Assembly (NCBI GenBank): GCA_041161065.1
Contig: JBEAVE010000010.1
Span: 124,001 to 188,000, forward strand
DNA length: 64,000 nt
Reading direction: 5' to 3'
DNA from: DYRG01 sp041161065
Lineage (GTDB): Bacteria; Pseudomonadota; Gammaproteobacteria; Beggiatoales; Beggiatoaceae
Shown here: piece after piece, positions 52,467 to 61,104 of the stretch
Layout: each line of letters begins with the position of its first letter
Numbering within the stretch: the first letter of the stretch is position 1
The notes under the pieces: model-generated
The model's input: the letters and a program-made list of their open reading frames with translations, nothing else
Database searches by the model: none
What the model was told of the DNA's origin: nothing
Position numbers and translations under genes: made by a program

Positions 52467-54005
52467 ATGCGCGCGGGCTTGGTAGGAAAAATTTTAATTT
52501 CAACCGGTAGTATATTGTTTTTATTATTATTTTTAGACGCATTTGTTTTTTTATACTTACAAAAATACGCCTCTGAAAGGTTGTTAAATTCAACGATTTC
52601 TATTGTTGATCAAATGCTAGAACAACAATCCGCAGATAATATGTATTTAGATAATTTCAAAATCCAGCAAACGATTAAGATTTTAAGTGAAATTGCTCCC
52701 CCTTTAGTCGTTAGCACTGAATTAACAACTTTACAACGTTTAGTGAAATTTGCGAGTGAAGACCCCGATATTTCATTTATTGAATTCAAACATATTGAAG
52801 GACAAAGTTTAGCCAGCGCAGGTGATAAATCAAAAACTGAAAGCAACCACTTTATTGAAACGTCTATTGTTCATGAAGGAATCACTTTAGGAAAACTGAT
52901 TGTTGGTTATAATCATCAAAAGGTAAAATCCTTAATTGAACAATCGAAACAATATACACAAGATCAATTGCAACAAATGGATTTGGATAGAAAGGATTTT
53001 CTTAAACAAACTACGGTAAGTTTAGCGGTAGGTTTGCTGCTTTCTTTGTTTATTGGATTGATTATTTTGTGGGGATTGGTACGCTCAATTACCCACCCGA
53101 TTATTAGTTTGGTGGCTTTTACACAAAAAATTGCGCAAGGAGATTTGAGCGGAGGTATTCATTCGATCGAGAAAGATATTTCTAAAAAACGTAAATTTCG
53201 CCTATTTGGTAAAAATGAACTAGACATTTTAATTTCCTCGATGCAAGATTTAACACATAAATGGCAACTTATTGTTAAACAAGTGAAATTCTCCGCGCAA
53301 ATGATTGCTCAAAGCAGCCAAGAAATGTTGGTATATACAGAAGCTATTTTAATGGGAACAAATAGTCAAACTGCTGCCTCAAAGGAAGTATCAGATGCAA
53401 TGGAACAAATGACATTAGATATTAAACAAAATAGTGAACACGCGATTCAAACAGAGAAAATTGCATTACATTCGGCGCAAAATGCAACCCTTAGTGGTGA
53501 AATTGTCCATGAAACTGTCAAAGCCATGCAACAGATTTCTACAAAAATTATTGTCATTGAAGAAATTGCTCGCCAAACCAATTTGTTAGCTTTAAATGCA
53601 GCGATTGAAGCGGCGAGAGCAAAAAGTTATGGAAAAGGTTTCACGGTTGTTGCATCTGAAGTGAGAAACTTAGCGCAAAAAAGTGGCGTGGCAGCCATAG
53701 AAATTAAGCAGTTTTCAAATAATAGTTTGGATATTGCAAAACAAGCAGTGGATAGTTTGCTGACTTTAGTGCCCAATACTGAGAAAACAGCGCAATTAGT
53801 CCAAGAAATTAGTGTTTCAAGTAGTAATCAACATACGGTTACAGAACAAATCACCGCTGCAATGCAACAATTAAATCAAGTAATCCAAGAAAATGCGCAA
53901 TTTTCTGAGAAAATGTCTACCACATCAAAAACGTTCACCAAACAAGCAACCAATTTATTAGAAATAATGGATTTTTTTGTTGATAAACCGCTAGAAATTT
54001 CTTAG
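52467..54005 (+). CDS. methyl-accepting chemotaxis protein
   Basis: A 512-residue transmembrane chemoreceptor: membrane segments at about 9-32 and 185-208, a periplasmic region of about 150 residues between them, a HAMP domain with RSITHPIISLVAFTQKIAQGDL, and a signalling domain with the hairpin tip IARQTNLLALNAAIEAARA. The tip is followed by KSYGKGFTVVASEVRNLAQKS, a variant of the usual GEQGRGFAVVADEVR. The paired binding protein upstream may deliver the ligand. It would direct gliding or pilus-based movement through CheA/CheW. Confidence 0.94.
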   Translation: MRAGLVGKILISTGSILFLLLFLDAFVFLYLQKYASERLLNSTISIVDQMLEQQSADNMYLDNFKIQQTIKILSEIAPPLVVSTELTTLQRLVKFASEDPDISFIEFKHIEGQSLASAGDKSKTESNHFIETSIVHEGITLGKLIVGYNHQKVKSLIEQSKQYTQDQLQQMDLDRKDFLKQTTVSLAVGLLLSLFIGLIILWGLVRSITHPIISLVAFTQKIAQGDLSGGIHSIEKDISKKRKFRLFGKNELDILISSMQDLTHKWQLIVKQVKFSAQMIAQSSQEMLVYTEAILMGTNSQTAASKEVSDAMEQMTLDIKQNSEHAIQTEKIALHSAQNATLSGEIVHETVKAMQQISTKIIVIEEIARQTNLLALNAAIEAARAKSYGKGFTVVASEVRNLAQKSGVAAIEIKQFSNNSLDIAKQAVDSLLTLVPNTEKTAQLVQEISVSSSNQHTVTEQITAAMQQLNQVIQENAQFSEKMSTTSKTFTKQATNLLEIMDFFVDKPLEIS

Positions 54006-54015
54006 ATGTTTTGCG

Positions 54016-54044
54016 CCATCTTAAATTAACTTATGTTAAGATGG
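54016..54044. promoter_or_regulatory. perfect dyad with CRP/FNR-type geometry before the fnr-type gene
   Basis: TTAAC-TTAT-GTTAA at 54026-54039 is a 5-4-5 palindrome with the spacing of CRP/FNR operators. It is embedded in a larger perfect inverted repeat, CCATCTTAA (54016-54024) and TTAAGATGG (54036-54044). It ends 6 bp before the regulator's ATG, as for a self-repressing operator. As RNA it would also form a hairpin over the ribosome binding region. Confidence 0.6.
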
Positions 54045-54050
54045 TGTGCT

Positions 54051-54809
54051 ATGTCAGCCCGTTTAAAGCCTCGTTATCTGCACCAGAGTGCGCCCGATTG
54101 CAACCATTGCTTGGTTCGTGATCACGCGCCTTGTCGGGGTGTGCCGGAAAGCCTCCTCAACCGCCTGCAACGGCTGCGCAACAAGCCCTCTTTTCTGCAA
54201 CCCAAAACCCACCTTTATCGGCAAGGCGACCCGCACGGACAGTTTTATTTGCTGCACAGCGGGTGGGTGATGCTTTACAAAACGCTGCGCACGGGCAAAC
54301 GCCACATTCTCCGTTACGCACTGCCGGGGGATTTTATCAGTTTGCAATCCAATTTGGGCGCACCGATGAATCATTCAGCACAAAGCCTAACGCTTTCAAC
54401 CTTGTGTAGTTTTCCTCGACGCAGCGTGATTGAAATCATGGAGCATATTCCTCAATTTACCACCCAATTAGCTTTATTATCCGCGCGTTATTATGAACAC
54501 CAAACCGCAATTTCTCATCGTAGTGCACAAGAAAGCATCGCTTTTCTCTTTTTAGATTTCTACGAACGCCTCAAAATCTACAACCCAACTCATAGCGATA
54601 CCCTATTTCTACCCATTACCCAAGAAGACATTGCAGATACCTTAGGATTAACCCAAGTTCATGTGAATAGAACTTTGCGTTTTTTAGCAAAACAAGGGAT
54701 TTTAGAATTTCAACACCATTTATTAAAAATTGTTCATCATGATGCGTTATATGAACTAGCAGGTTACGAACCGAACAAAACCCCTAATTATCTTTTATCT
54801 ACCTTTTGA
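54051..54809 (+). CDS. Crp/Fnr family regulator, probable oxygen-sensing FNR type
   Basis: A 252-residue regulator starting MSARLKPRYLHQ. Cysteines 17, 20 and 28 (C-x2-C-x7-C) plus Cys119 match the [4Fe-4S] ligand set of FnrL/FnrN proteins; E. coli FNR has x5 in place of x7. The effector domain has YRQGDPHGQFYLLHSGW, and the helix-turn-helix ITQEDIADTLGLTQVHVNRTLRFL lies near the C-terminus. The ATG at 54051 is preferred over one 18 bp upstream, which lies inside the palindrome. The first third is strikingly G+C-rich and switches to AT-rich near 54380. It probably controls redox genes; the downstream ferredoxin and hydrolase may be in its operon. Confidence 0.88.
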   Translation: MSARLKPRYLHQSAPDCNHCLVRDHAPCRGVPESLLNRLQRLRNKPSFLQPKTHLYRQGDPHGQFYLLHSGWVMLYKTLRTGKRHILRYALPGDFISLQSNLGAPMNHSAQSLTLSTLCSFPRRSVIEIMEHIPQFTTQLALLSARYYEHQTAISHRSAQESIAFLFLDFYERLKIYNPTHSDTLFLPITQEDIADTLGLTQVHVNRTLRFLAKQGILEFQHHLLKIVHHDALYELAGYEPNKTPNYLLSTF

Positions 54810-54820
54810 AAGTGATTAAA

Positions 54821-55135
54821 ATGAGTTATTATACTTATCATGTTTTTTTCTGCACCAATCAACGTGAAGATGGCGAGCAATGTTGTGAGCAATCGAGCGC
54901 GCTTGAGATGCGTCATTATGCGAAATCTAAAACTAAAGCATTAGGCTTAGTGAGAAGTGGTAAAGTCCGCATAAATAGCGCAGGTTGTTTAAATCGTTGT
55001 GAACACGGACCCGTAATGGTTGTCTATCCAGAAGCGATTTGGTACACCTATGTTGATCAAAACGATATTGATGATATTATCAATGAACATTTAGTGAATG
55101 GACGTATTGTTGAACGCTTGAGAATCTCACCATGA
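54821..55135 (+). CDS. thioredoxin-like [2Fe-2S] ferredoxin
   Basis: About 104 residues beginning MSYYTYHVFFCTNQREDGEQ. The four cluster ligands are the first Cys in FFCTNQ, a Cys in EQCCEQ, and two in INSAGCLNRCEHGP, the pattern of Shethna/Aquifex-type (2Fe-2S) ferredoxins. The strand VMVVYPEAIWYTYV completes the fold. It is a soluble electron carrier; its partner is unknown. It starts 11 bp after the fnr-type stop, and its stop overlaps the ATG of the hydrolase. Confidence 0.92.
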   Translation: MSYYTYHVFFCTNQREDGEQCCEQSSALEMRHYAKSKTKALGLVRSGKVRINSAGCLNRCEHGPVMVVYPEAIWYTYVDQNDIDDIINEHLVNGRIVERLRISP

Positions 55136-55773
55136 ATAAACCCCAATCTGAAGAAGAAATTATCCTCATTACAACGCCTCAAGGTCAAATAATAGAAACC
55201 CGCGTGGGATTTCCTCAAACACCGATTGAACCTAAAACCCTTGCAATCATTTGTCATCCCCACCCTCTCTTTGGAGGAACAATGGATAACAAAGTGGTAT
55301 ATATTTTAACTTCAACTTTGCGCAATTTAGGTGCAATAACGGTGCGTTTTAATTTTAGAGGAATTGGTAATAGTAGTGGAACATTTGATCAAGGAATAGG
55401 TGAAACCGATGATCTATTGTTTTTAGTGGATTGGTTCAAACAACAATACCATTTCAAAAAATTGTGGATTGCGGGTTTTTCATTTGGAAGTTTTGTGGCA
55501 TTTCAAGCGCACGAAAAAGTCCTTCCTGAACGTTTGATATTAGTTGCGCCGCCGATTGAACGTTGGGATTATCAAAATATGTCTTTGAATTCTGAAGTAA
55601 AAACGCTCATTGTGCAGGGAGGAAATGATACGGTAGTTTCTCCGCCAGCAGTGATGAATTGGGTGAGCACCTTACAACCCGCGCCGCATTTTGAAATGAT
55701 TGAAGAAGCCGATCATTTCTTTCATGGTTTCTTACCCCATTTGCGGGAAATTGTCCAAACGTGGATTGCTTAG
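55132..55773 (+). CDS. alpha/beta hydrolase
   Basis: A 213-residue serine hydrolase with ICHPHPLFGGTMDNKVVY (oxyanion loop, a feature of the CinH/YpfH-like dienelactone or prolyl oligopeptidase-type small hydrolases), VRFNFRGIGNSSG, the nucleophile elbow GFSFGS and a C-terminal DHFFHG with the catalytic His. The substrate is unknown. It begins within the ATGA overlap with the ferredoxin gene, the pair being common in gammaproteobacteria. Confidence 0.9.
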   Translation: MNKPQSEEEIILITTPQGQIIETRVGFPQTPIEPKTLAIICHPHPLFGGTMDNKVVYILTSTLRNLGAITVRFNFRGIGNSSGTFDQGIGETDDLLFLVDWFKQQYHFKKLWIAGFSFGSFVAFQAHEKVLPERLILVAPPIERWDYQNMSLNSEVKTLIVQGGNDTVVSPPAVMNWVSTLQPAPHFEMIEEADHFFHGFLPHLREIVQTWIA

Positions 55774-55785
55774 TTTTTGTTTAAT

Positions 55786-55814
55786 AAAAAAGGGTGATGA
55801 TTTAGCCCTTTTTT
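55786..55814. terminator. bidirectional rho-independent terminator
   Basis: AAAAAAGGG and CCCTTTTTT form a perfect 9 bp stem with an 11-base loop. It serves the hydrolase transcript on one strand and rnt on the other, overlapping the rnt stop codon. Confidence 0.85.
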
Positions 55815-56427
55815 AATCATTAATGCTATCCCATCGATTAACAATAATGCAAAACAAATCGGCGGTGCGTTCGGCATCGTAAATAGCTGAATGCGCTTGC
55901 TTTCCGTCCCATTCTAATCCCGCTGCTTGCATGGCTCTTGCGAGAACCGTTTGACCAAATGCAACCCCCGCTAACGTTGCGGTATCAAAACAACTAAACG
56001 GATGAAACGGATTTCTTTTGATACCACATCTTTCTACCGCTGCGTTAATGAATGACAAATCAAAAGCGGGATTATGTCCTACCAAAATTGCACGCGAGCA
56101 ATGATGTTTTTTAATGGCTTGGCGAATCGGATCAAAAATGGTTTTTAGGGCTTCCGCTTCCGGCACTGCAAAACGAAACGGGTGAAAGGGATCAATTCCA
56201 GTAAATTCTAATGAAGATTTCTCTAAATTTGCACCTTCAAAAGGGAGAACATGACTGGAATAAGTTGTTTCACGCCGCCAATGTCCTTCTTCATCGACTT
56301 GTAATAACACCACTGCGATTTCTAATAACGCATCTGTTTTGGAGTTAAAACCCGCTGTTTCTACATCGACCACTACGGGTAGAAATCCACGAAAGCGTCG
56401 AGCAACTGCAATCATTCGATTTGCCAT
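55813..56427 (-). CDS. rnt: ribonuclease T
   Basis: About 204 residues starting MANRMIAVARRFRGFLPVVV. The DEDD exonuclease motifs are DVETAGF (DIET in most relatives), HNPAFDLSF and HSAIYDAERTADLF. RNase T trims the 3' ends of tRNA and other stable RNAs. The ATG at 56427, with GGGAG 9 bp upstream, is chosen over a start 54 bp earlier that would lie deep inside pyrC. It overlaps the end of pyrC by 16 bp. The pyrC-rnt order is typical of gammaproteobacteria. Confidence 0.94.
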   Translation of the reverse strand: MANRMIAVARRFRGFLPVVVDVETAGFNSKTDALLEIAVVLLQVDEEGHWRRETTYSSHVLPFEGANLEKSSLEFTGIDPFHPFRFAVPEAEALKTIFDPIRQAIKKHHCSRAILVGHNPAFDLSFINAAVERCGIKRNPFHPFSCFDTATLAGVAFGQTVLARAMQAAGLEWDGKQAHSAIYDAERTADLFCIIVNRWDSIND

Positions 56428-57452
56428 GCAATCATTTCTCCCGCGCGAACAGGAATCACAAATTCCTCTCCTAAAGCGCATTTGTCAGGCATTTGCCATG
56501 CTTGTTTAATTAACGTAATGCACTCGGTGTTTCTCGGCAATCCGTAGAAATCCGCCATATAGAAACTTGCAAAGGCTTCTAATTTATCTAATGCTTGGTA
56601 ATGTTCAAAGACTTCTGCATAGAGTTCTAATGCCGCTGGCGCAGTGTACATTCCCGCGCAACCACAACTATTTTCTTTTGCGGATTGGGCGTGCGGGGCA
56701 CTGTCTGTTCCTAAGAAGAAACGGGGTGATCCAGAAATCACGGCTTCCACTAATGCCAAACGATGTTCTTCACGTTTCAAAATCGGCAAACAATAGAAAT
56801 GCGGTCTAATCCCATTTTGAAATATCGAATTACGATTCCATAACAAATGATGCGCGGTAATGGTGGCTGACAAACGATCTTCGCCATTATTAATAAAATC
56901 AACGGCTTCCCGCGTTGTAATGTGTTCTAAAACGACTTTCAAATTAGGCAAACTTTCTAATAACGGATCGAGAATGTGGCGAATGAACATATATTCTCGA
57001 TCAAAGATATCAACGCCTTGCGTGGTCACTTCGCCGTGAATTAACAGAGGAACATGACAACGTTGCATGGTTTCTAATACATTCCAAACCTTTCTCAAAT
57101 CGGTCACGCCGGCATTTGAATTGGTGGTCGCGCCGGCGGGATATAATTTCACGCCGATCAAATCGTTTGTTTGAGCAACTTTCTCTATTTCTTCTGGAGA
57201 CGTTTGATCGGTTAAATATAATGTCATCAACGGTTTGAAAGACGTATTGTCGGGTAACGATGACAAGATTTTATTTTTATAATCAATCGCTTGCGCAACC
57301 GTTGTAATCGGAGGTTTGAGATTGGGCATAACGATGGCGCGTTGAAAAACTCGAGCGGTTGCGCCGACCACCGATGCCATTGCTGCGCCGTCTCGCAAAT
57401 GTAAGTGCCCATCGTCTGGGCGTATCATATTGATTTTATTTGAGTTTTGCAT
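56412..57452 (-). CDS. pyrC: dihydroorotase (class II)
   Basis: A 346-residue zinc amidohydrolase that cyclises carbamoyl aspartate to dihydroorotate in pyrimidine synthesis. RPDDGHLHLRDG carries the first two metal histidines, GVKLYPAGATTN the carbamylated lysine, and LGTDSAPHA the catalytic Asp. Length matches the E. coli type. Its start overlaps the rraA end by 17 bp; there is no strong ribosome binding site, so reinitiation is likely. Confidence 0.97.
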   Translation of the reverse strand: MQNSNKINMIRPDDGHLHLRDGAAMASVVGATARVFQRAIVMPNLKPPITTVAQAIDYKNKILSSLPDNTSFKPLMTLYLTDQTSPEEIEKVAQTNDLIGVKLYPAGATTNSNAGVTDLRKVWNVLETMQRCHVPLLIHGEVTTQGVDIFDREYMFIRHILDPLLESLPNLKVVLEHITTREAVDFINNGEDRLSATITAHHLLWNRNSIFQNGIRPHFYCLPILKREEHRLALVEAVISGSPRFFLGTDSAPHAQSAKENSCGCAGMYTAPAALELYAEVFEHYQALDKLEAFASFYMADFYGLPRNTECITLIKQAWQMPDKCALGEEFVIPVRAGEMIAWQIE

Positions 57453-57915
57453 CAGAAACGATTACGCCGTCCTCATCGGCATACACATAATGACCGACGT
57501 GAAAGCTCACGCCTGCGAAATTGACGGGAATATCTTGGTCGCCGCGCCCGTGTTTTTGGCTTTTGAGCGGGTGGGTGTTGAGGGCTTTTATCCCAATATT
57601 CATGGTGTTAATCATCGCAGAATCACGAATGCAGCCGTACACGATAATCCCCGCCCAACCGTTATCGACCGCGCTTTTCGCCAAAATATCGCCCACCAAC
57701 GCGCAGCGCATCGACCCGCCGCCGTCGACCACTAAAACTTTTCCGTGTCCATTTTCGCTAAGACGTTGTTTAACCAGCACATTATCTTCGTGAATTTTTA
57801 AAGTGACGACTTCACCGCTAAATTGGGTTTTCGCGCCAAAACTTTTAAAAATCGGATCAGCGACCTTGACTTGATCTGGAAATTCATCACATAAATCAGC
57901 TGTTTGAAAGCTCAT
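57436..57915 (-). CDS. rraA: RraA family protein, ribonuclease E activity regulator
   Basis: A 159-residue trimeric-type protein. GHGKVLVVDGGGSMRCALVG and IIVYGCIRDS are the signature motifs shared by RraA and 4-hydroxy-4-methyl-2-oxoglutarate aldolases, including the metal-binding D and the R-D pair. Gammaproteobacterial RraA of this size binds and inhibits RNase E; aldolase activity is also possible. It is first in the rraA-pyrC-rnt block. AAGGGA precedes the ATG. Confidence 0.93.
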   Translation of the reverse strand: MSFQTADLCDEFPDQVKVADPIFKSFGAKTQFSGEVVTLKIHEDNVLVKQRLSENGHGKVLVVDGGGSMRCALVGDILAKSAVDNGWAGIIVYGCIRDSAMINTMNIGIKALNTHPLKSQKHGRGDQDIPVNFAGVSFHVGHYVYADEDGVIVSDAKLK

Positions 57916-57989
57916 TCCCTTGTTCCTCGACGTAACGTAAAACGCACATTGTCGGCAACCCTTTACGCCGCGTCAAGTTATAAACCGCA

Positions 57990-58547
57990 TTAAGCCGCGT
58001 TGGGCGATGCTATTTTCAGGAATTGAACGGGATAAGGATGCCGCCAAGCACTCAGCGGTTGGGGAAGCGGCTGCATTTCAATGCAATCCACCGGACACGG
58101 CGGCAAACACAATCCACACCCCGTACATTCCGCCGCGATCACCGTGTGCATGAGTTTGACCGCGCCAACAATCGCATCGACCGGACAGGCTTGAACGCAT
58201 AATGTGCAGCCAATACAAAGGGTTTCGTTGATCACTGCCAAAGAAGGCGGCGGCGCGACTGTTTCCACCATTTGTTGCGGGGGGCGATCGAGTAATTTTG
58301 CCAAGTCGAGCATGGTTGCTTCGCCGCCGGGCGCGCACAAATTGATGTCGGCTTCCCCGTTGAGAATGGCTTCGGCGTAGGCGCGACAGCCCAAATAATC
58401 GCAGCGTCCACATTGAGATTGCGGCAAAACGTCGTTAATTCGGTCGACCACCGGATTGCCATCGACTTTGAAACGCACCGCCGCATATCCCAAAATGATC
58501 CCAAAAAAACCCGCTAACCCGCCCAATACCGCTATTGACCACCACAT
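57990..58547 (-). CDS. rsxB: RnfB/RsxB-like iron-sulfur protein, orphan
   Basis: A 185-residue protein with one N-terminal membrane helix (about 4-24). The Fes/4Fe-4S region has QCGRCDYLGCRAYAEAI and a distal Cys. Two ferredoxin clusters follow, CIGCTLCVQACPVD and CTGCGLCLPPCPVD. This is the RnfB/RsxB subunit of the Rnf/Rsx complex that couples ferredoxin to NADH or keeps SoxR reduced. rnfA, C, D, G and E are absent from the window, so it is an isolated copy. It is divergent from the 12-haem cytochrome gene. The coding sequence is strongly G+C-rich. Confidence 0.9.
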   Translation of the reverse strand: MWWSIAVLGGLAGFFGIILGYAAVRFKVDGNPVVDRINDVLPQSQCGRCDYLGCRAYAEAILNGEADINLCAPGGEATMLDLAKLLDRPPQQMVETVAPPPSLAVINETLCIGCTLCVQACPVDAIVGAVKLMHTVIAAECTGCGLCLPPCPVDCIEMQPLPQPLSAWRHPYPVQFLKIASPNAA

Positions 58548-58740
58548 TTTGAATCCTCTTCACTTATTTGGGTTTTAAGTTTTTCAATGAAACTCAAGCA
58601 ATCTATGCGTAATCTTGGCGGATTTCAAGTTGCGCCGCCCCGACTCAATGCGCAAACGCCACAAATAGCTTTTGTATCTTAAAATGGCGTGATAAAGTTA
58701 GGGCTTCTTAAATTGCAAAAAATGGAGGAGTTATTATTTT

Positions 58741-61083
58741 ATGAAAGCGTTAATTTATTTGATGTTTTTAATCGTCGCAAATACGTATGCGGCTGATTTT
58801 GAAAGCGTCGATCCTCAGCGCGCCAAAGACAAAGGGTGTTTGTCGTGTCATGAAGGCATCGAAGTCATCAACGAAAAAATGCAGCCCGAACTGCTCGATC
58901 AAGTCGACGGCAAAGTTGGCTATGAATGCACCGTTTGTCACGAAGGTAAAGCCGATGCGATTACCAAAACCGCCGCGCACGAAGGGATGTTTCCAAATCC
59001 TTCGAGTATGTGGTTGTTAAATGACGGAAAAGGTTGCGCAAAATGTCACAACTCGAAAAATGCCCTTAAAACATTAATGGGCAAACCTAAAGATCATCCT
59101 GCAGGTGGTTCGATTATGTCAGCTCGCAGCAAAGCCGGCGATCCGAGTGGGGCTTCGGGCGCAAACCACGTTTATCGCATGGAACGTTCGTTAATGGCAC
59201 TGGAAACCGGTAAAGCGAACAAAACCCTCATGTCAAACGGGGTCATTCCTAAAGGCGAATGGAAATACGCGAATTTTAATATGGACGATCCCGACGGATT
59301 TGTACCGAATGCGGGCAGTGATGATTACAAAGAATGGATCGCGAAAGCTCTCGATACCAGACTTATCGATGCGTTATCGCAAACCGTTGAAATGCCTACC
59401 TTAGAAGAAGGCACAAAAATTTGGGGTGACGAAGCCAAAGCCGGTTTCGCTGATATGCACCGCAAACAATGTGGACGTTGCCATGTGTGGAGTGAAGGGC
59501 GCGATAAACGGGGCGATCATCGTGCCGGTGGTTGTGCGGCTTGTCATGTGCTTTATACGAACGACGGCGTGTCTGAAAGTGGCGATCCAACCATTCCCAA
59601 AACTGCGCAAACCAAAGATGACAAAACATGGCGTTCACGTCCAATGAAACATCAAATCACCGTCAAAATCCCCACCCAACAATGTACGCATTGCCACACG
59701 CGCGGCAAACGGATCGGGACAACTTTTGCGGGAATCGTTGAACATCAATATGTTGGATCAGGAAAAACCCCACCGTTTGATGATCATGGGAATGTGCAAG
59801 ATCAGATTTATACTAAGGAATACAATCACATACGCGAAGATTTACACGGTGAACGCGGAATGCAATGTGCGGATTGTCACACGTCCATCGATGTGCATGG
59901 CGACGGCAATATTTATCCAGTAACGTTTTTCCAAGTTGAAGTGGGTTGCGCGGATTGTCACGGCACGCCACAAAAATATCCTTGGGAATTGCCGGTTGGT
60001 TATGGCACACCGGTTCAAACCAAAGCCGAACGCGGCGTTTTCAAAGACGACAAAAACAACTCCGAGCATTTGATCACCACTCGAGGAAATGCGAGAACCC
60101 GTTGGGTGAAAGAAGGCGACAAAGCCTTTGTAATTAATATCACCGATGGAAAGAAACGCGAAATGCCGTTGCTCAAAAATAAAGCGTTAAACAACGATTG
60201 GAAAACTGAGCAAGGAAAGGTTGCAATGATGAGCGTTTCTCAACACGTTGATAAAATGGAATGCTATGCGTGTCATGCAACGTGGGCACCGCAATGTTAT
60301 GGTTGTCACATCAAATACGATGCGAAGAAAGAAGGCACAGATTGGATTTCTAGTGCGTTGAATCATAACGATAAAGGTCGTCAGCAAATCATGAAAGGCG
60401 CGGGTGACATTCACACTGAAAACGTGAGTTACATTCGTTGGGAAAACCCGATTTTAGCGATCAATTACAAAGGCAACGTTTCTCCGGTGATTCCGGGTTG
60501 TCAAACGGTGTGGAGTTTTGTCGATAAGAACGGCGTGTTAAAAGAAGTGAACAAAATCAATAAAACGTCTGATGGATTTCCTTCACCGACTTTAGCCCCG
60601 TTACAACCGCACGCAATTACAGCAGCATCAAGGACTTGCGAAAGTTGCCATACCGATCCAAAAACCTTAGGTTATGGCGTTGCGAAGAGCCGTTCGGCGG
60701 GCGAATTAGAAGGCAACAAACCCCAATTTGCTAACATGGGAAATACCACTAAAGGGGATATTCCTACCTCCGAGAAAGCGAAAAATCAAATCCCCGGAAT
60801 TAAAGATTTTCCTTACGCATGGGATCAATTGGTTACGCGAGATGGCAAACAAGTGCAAAATATGCCGTTGCTCAAAGATCGTCCTTTAAATACCGAGGAA
60901 CGCAATAAAACCGAACGTGAAGGAACTTGTGTCGCTTGTCATAAGCATTACAATACCGATCGTTGGGAGAAAATCAGAGCAACTTTGAGAGAAACTCTCC
61001 AAATCAAAGACGGTCGTGCTTTAACCCCTCAAGAACACGACAAAGCCGTTGAACGCGCGCTGCTTTCTTTAATTGAAGAATAA
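58741..61083 (+). CDS. periplasmic 12-haem c-type cytochrome of unknown function
   Basis: A 780-residue protein with a signal peptide (about 1-18, ending TYAA). Twelve CxxCH motifs begin at residues 33, 63, 99, 244, 265, 315, 376, 403, 508, 519, 633 and 730. There is one extra Cys (587) and no lipobox or membrane anchor. The hemes fall into an N-terminal trio, a central group of five, a close pair (508/519) and two at the C-terminus. It is larger than NrfA, Hao and octahaem tetrathionate reductase, and I do not recognise its family. GGAGGAG precedes the ATG; a strong terminator follows. It is monocistronic and divergent from an orphan rnfB. A role in periplasmic reduction of sulfur or nitrogen compounds is plausible but not shown. 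Confidence 0.85.
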   Translation: MKALIYLMFLIVANTYAADFESVDPQRAKDKGCLSCHEGIEVINEKMQPELLDQVDGKVGYECTVCHEGKADAITKTAAHEGMFPNPSSMWLLNDGKGCAKCHNSKNALKTLMGKPKDHPAGGSIMSARSKAGDPSGASGANHVYRMERSLMALETGKANKTLMSNGVIPKGEWKYANFNMDDPDGFVPNAGSDDYKEWIAKALDTRLIDALSQTVEMPTLEEGTKIWGDEAKAGFADMHRKQCGRCHVWSEGRDKRGDHRAGGCAACHVLYTNDGVSESGDPTIPKTAQTKDDKTWRSRPMKHQITVKIPTQQCTHCHTRGKRIGTTFAGIVEHQYVGSGKTPPFDDHGNVQDQIYTKEYNHIREDLHGERGMQCADCHTSIDVHGDGNIYPVTFFQVEVGCADCHGTPQKYPWELPVGYGTPVQTKAERGVFKDDKNNSEHLITTRGNARTRWVKEGDKAFVINITDGKKREMPLLKNKALNNDWKTEQGKVAMMSVSQHVDKMECYACHATWAPQCYGCHIKYDAKKEGTDWISSALNHNDKGRQQIMKGAGDIHTENVSYIRWENPILAINYKGNVSPVIPGCQTVWSFVDKNGVLKEVNKINKTSDGFPSPTLAPLQPHAITAASRTCESCHTDPKTLGYGVAKSRSAGELEGNKPQFANMGNTTKGDIPTSEKAKNQIPGIKDFPYAWDQLVTRDGKQVQNMPLLKDRPLNTEERNKTEREGTCVACHKHYNTDRWEKIRATLRETLQIKDGRALTPQEHDKAVERALLSLIEE

Positions 61084-61104
61084 CCTAACTTAACCTCATT
61101 ATGA

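Noticed and set aside
58078..58504. Alternative frames across rnfB
   Set aside because: The Cys-rich ferredoxin frame is clearly the coding one; the others result from high G+C.
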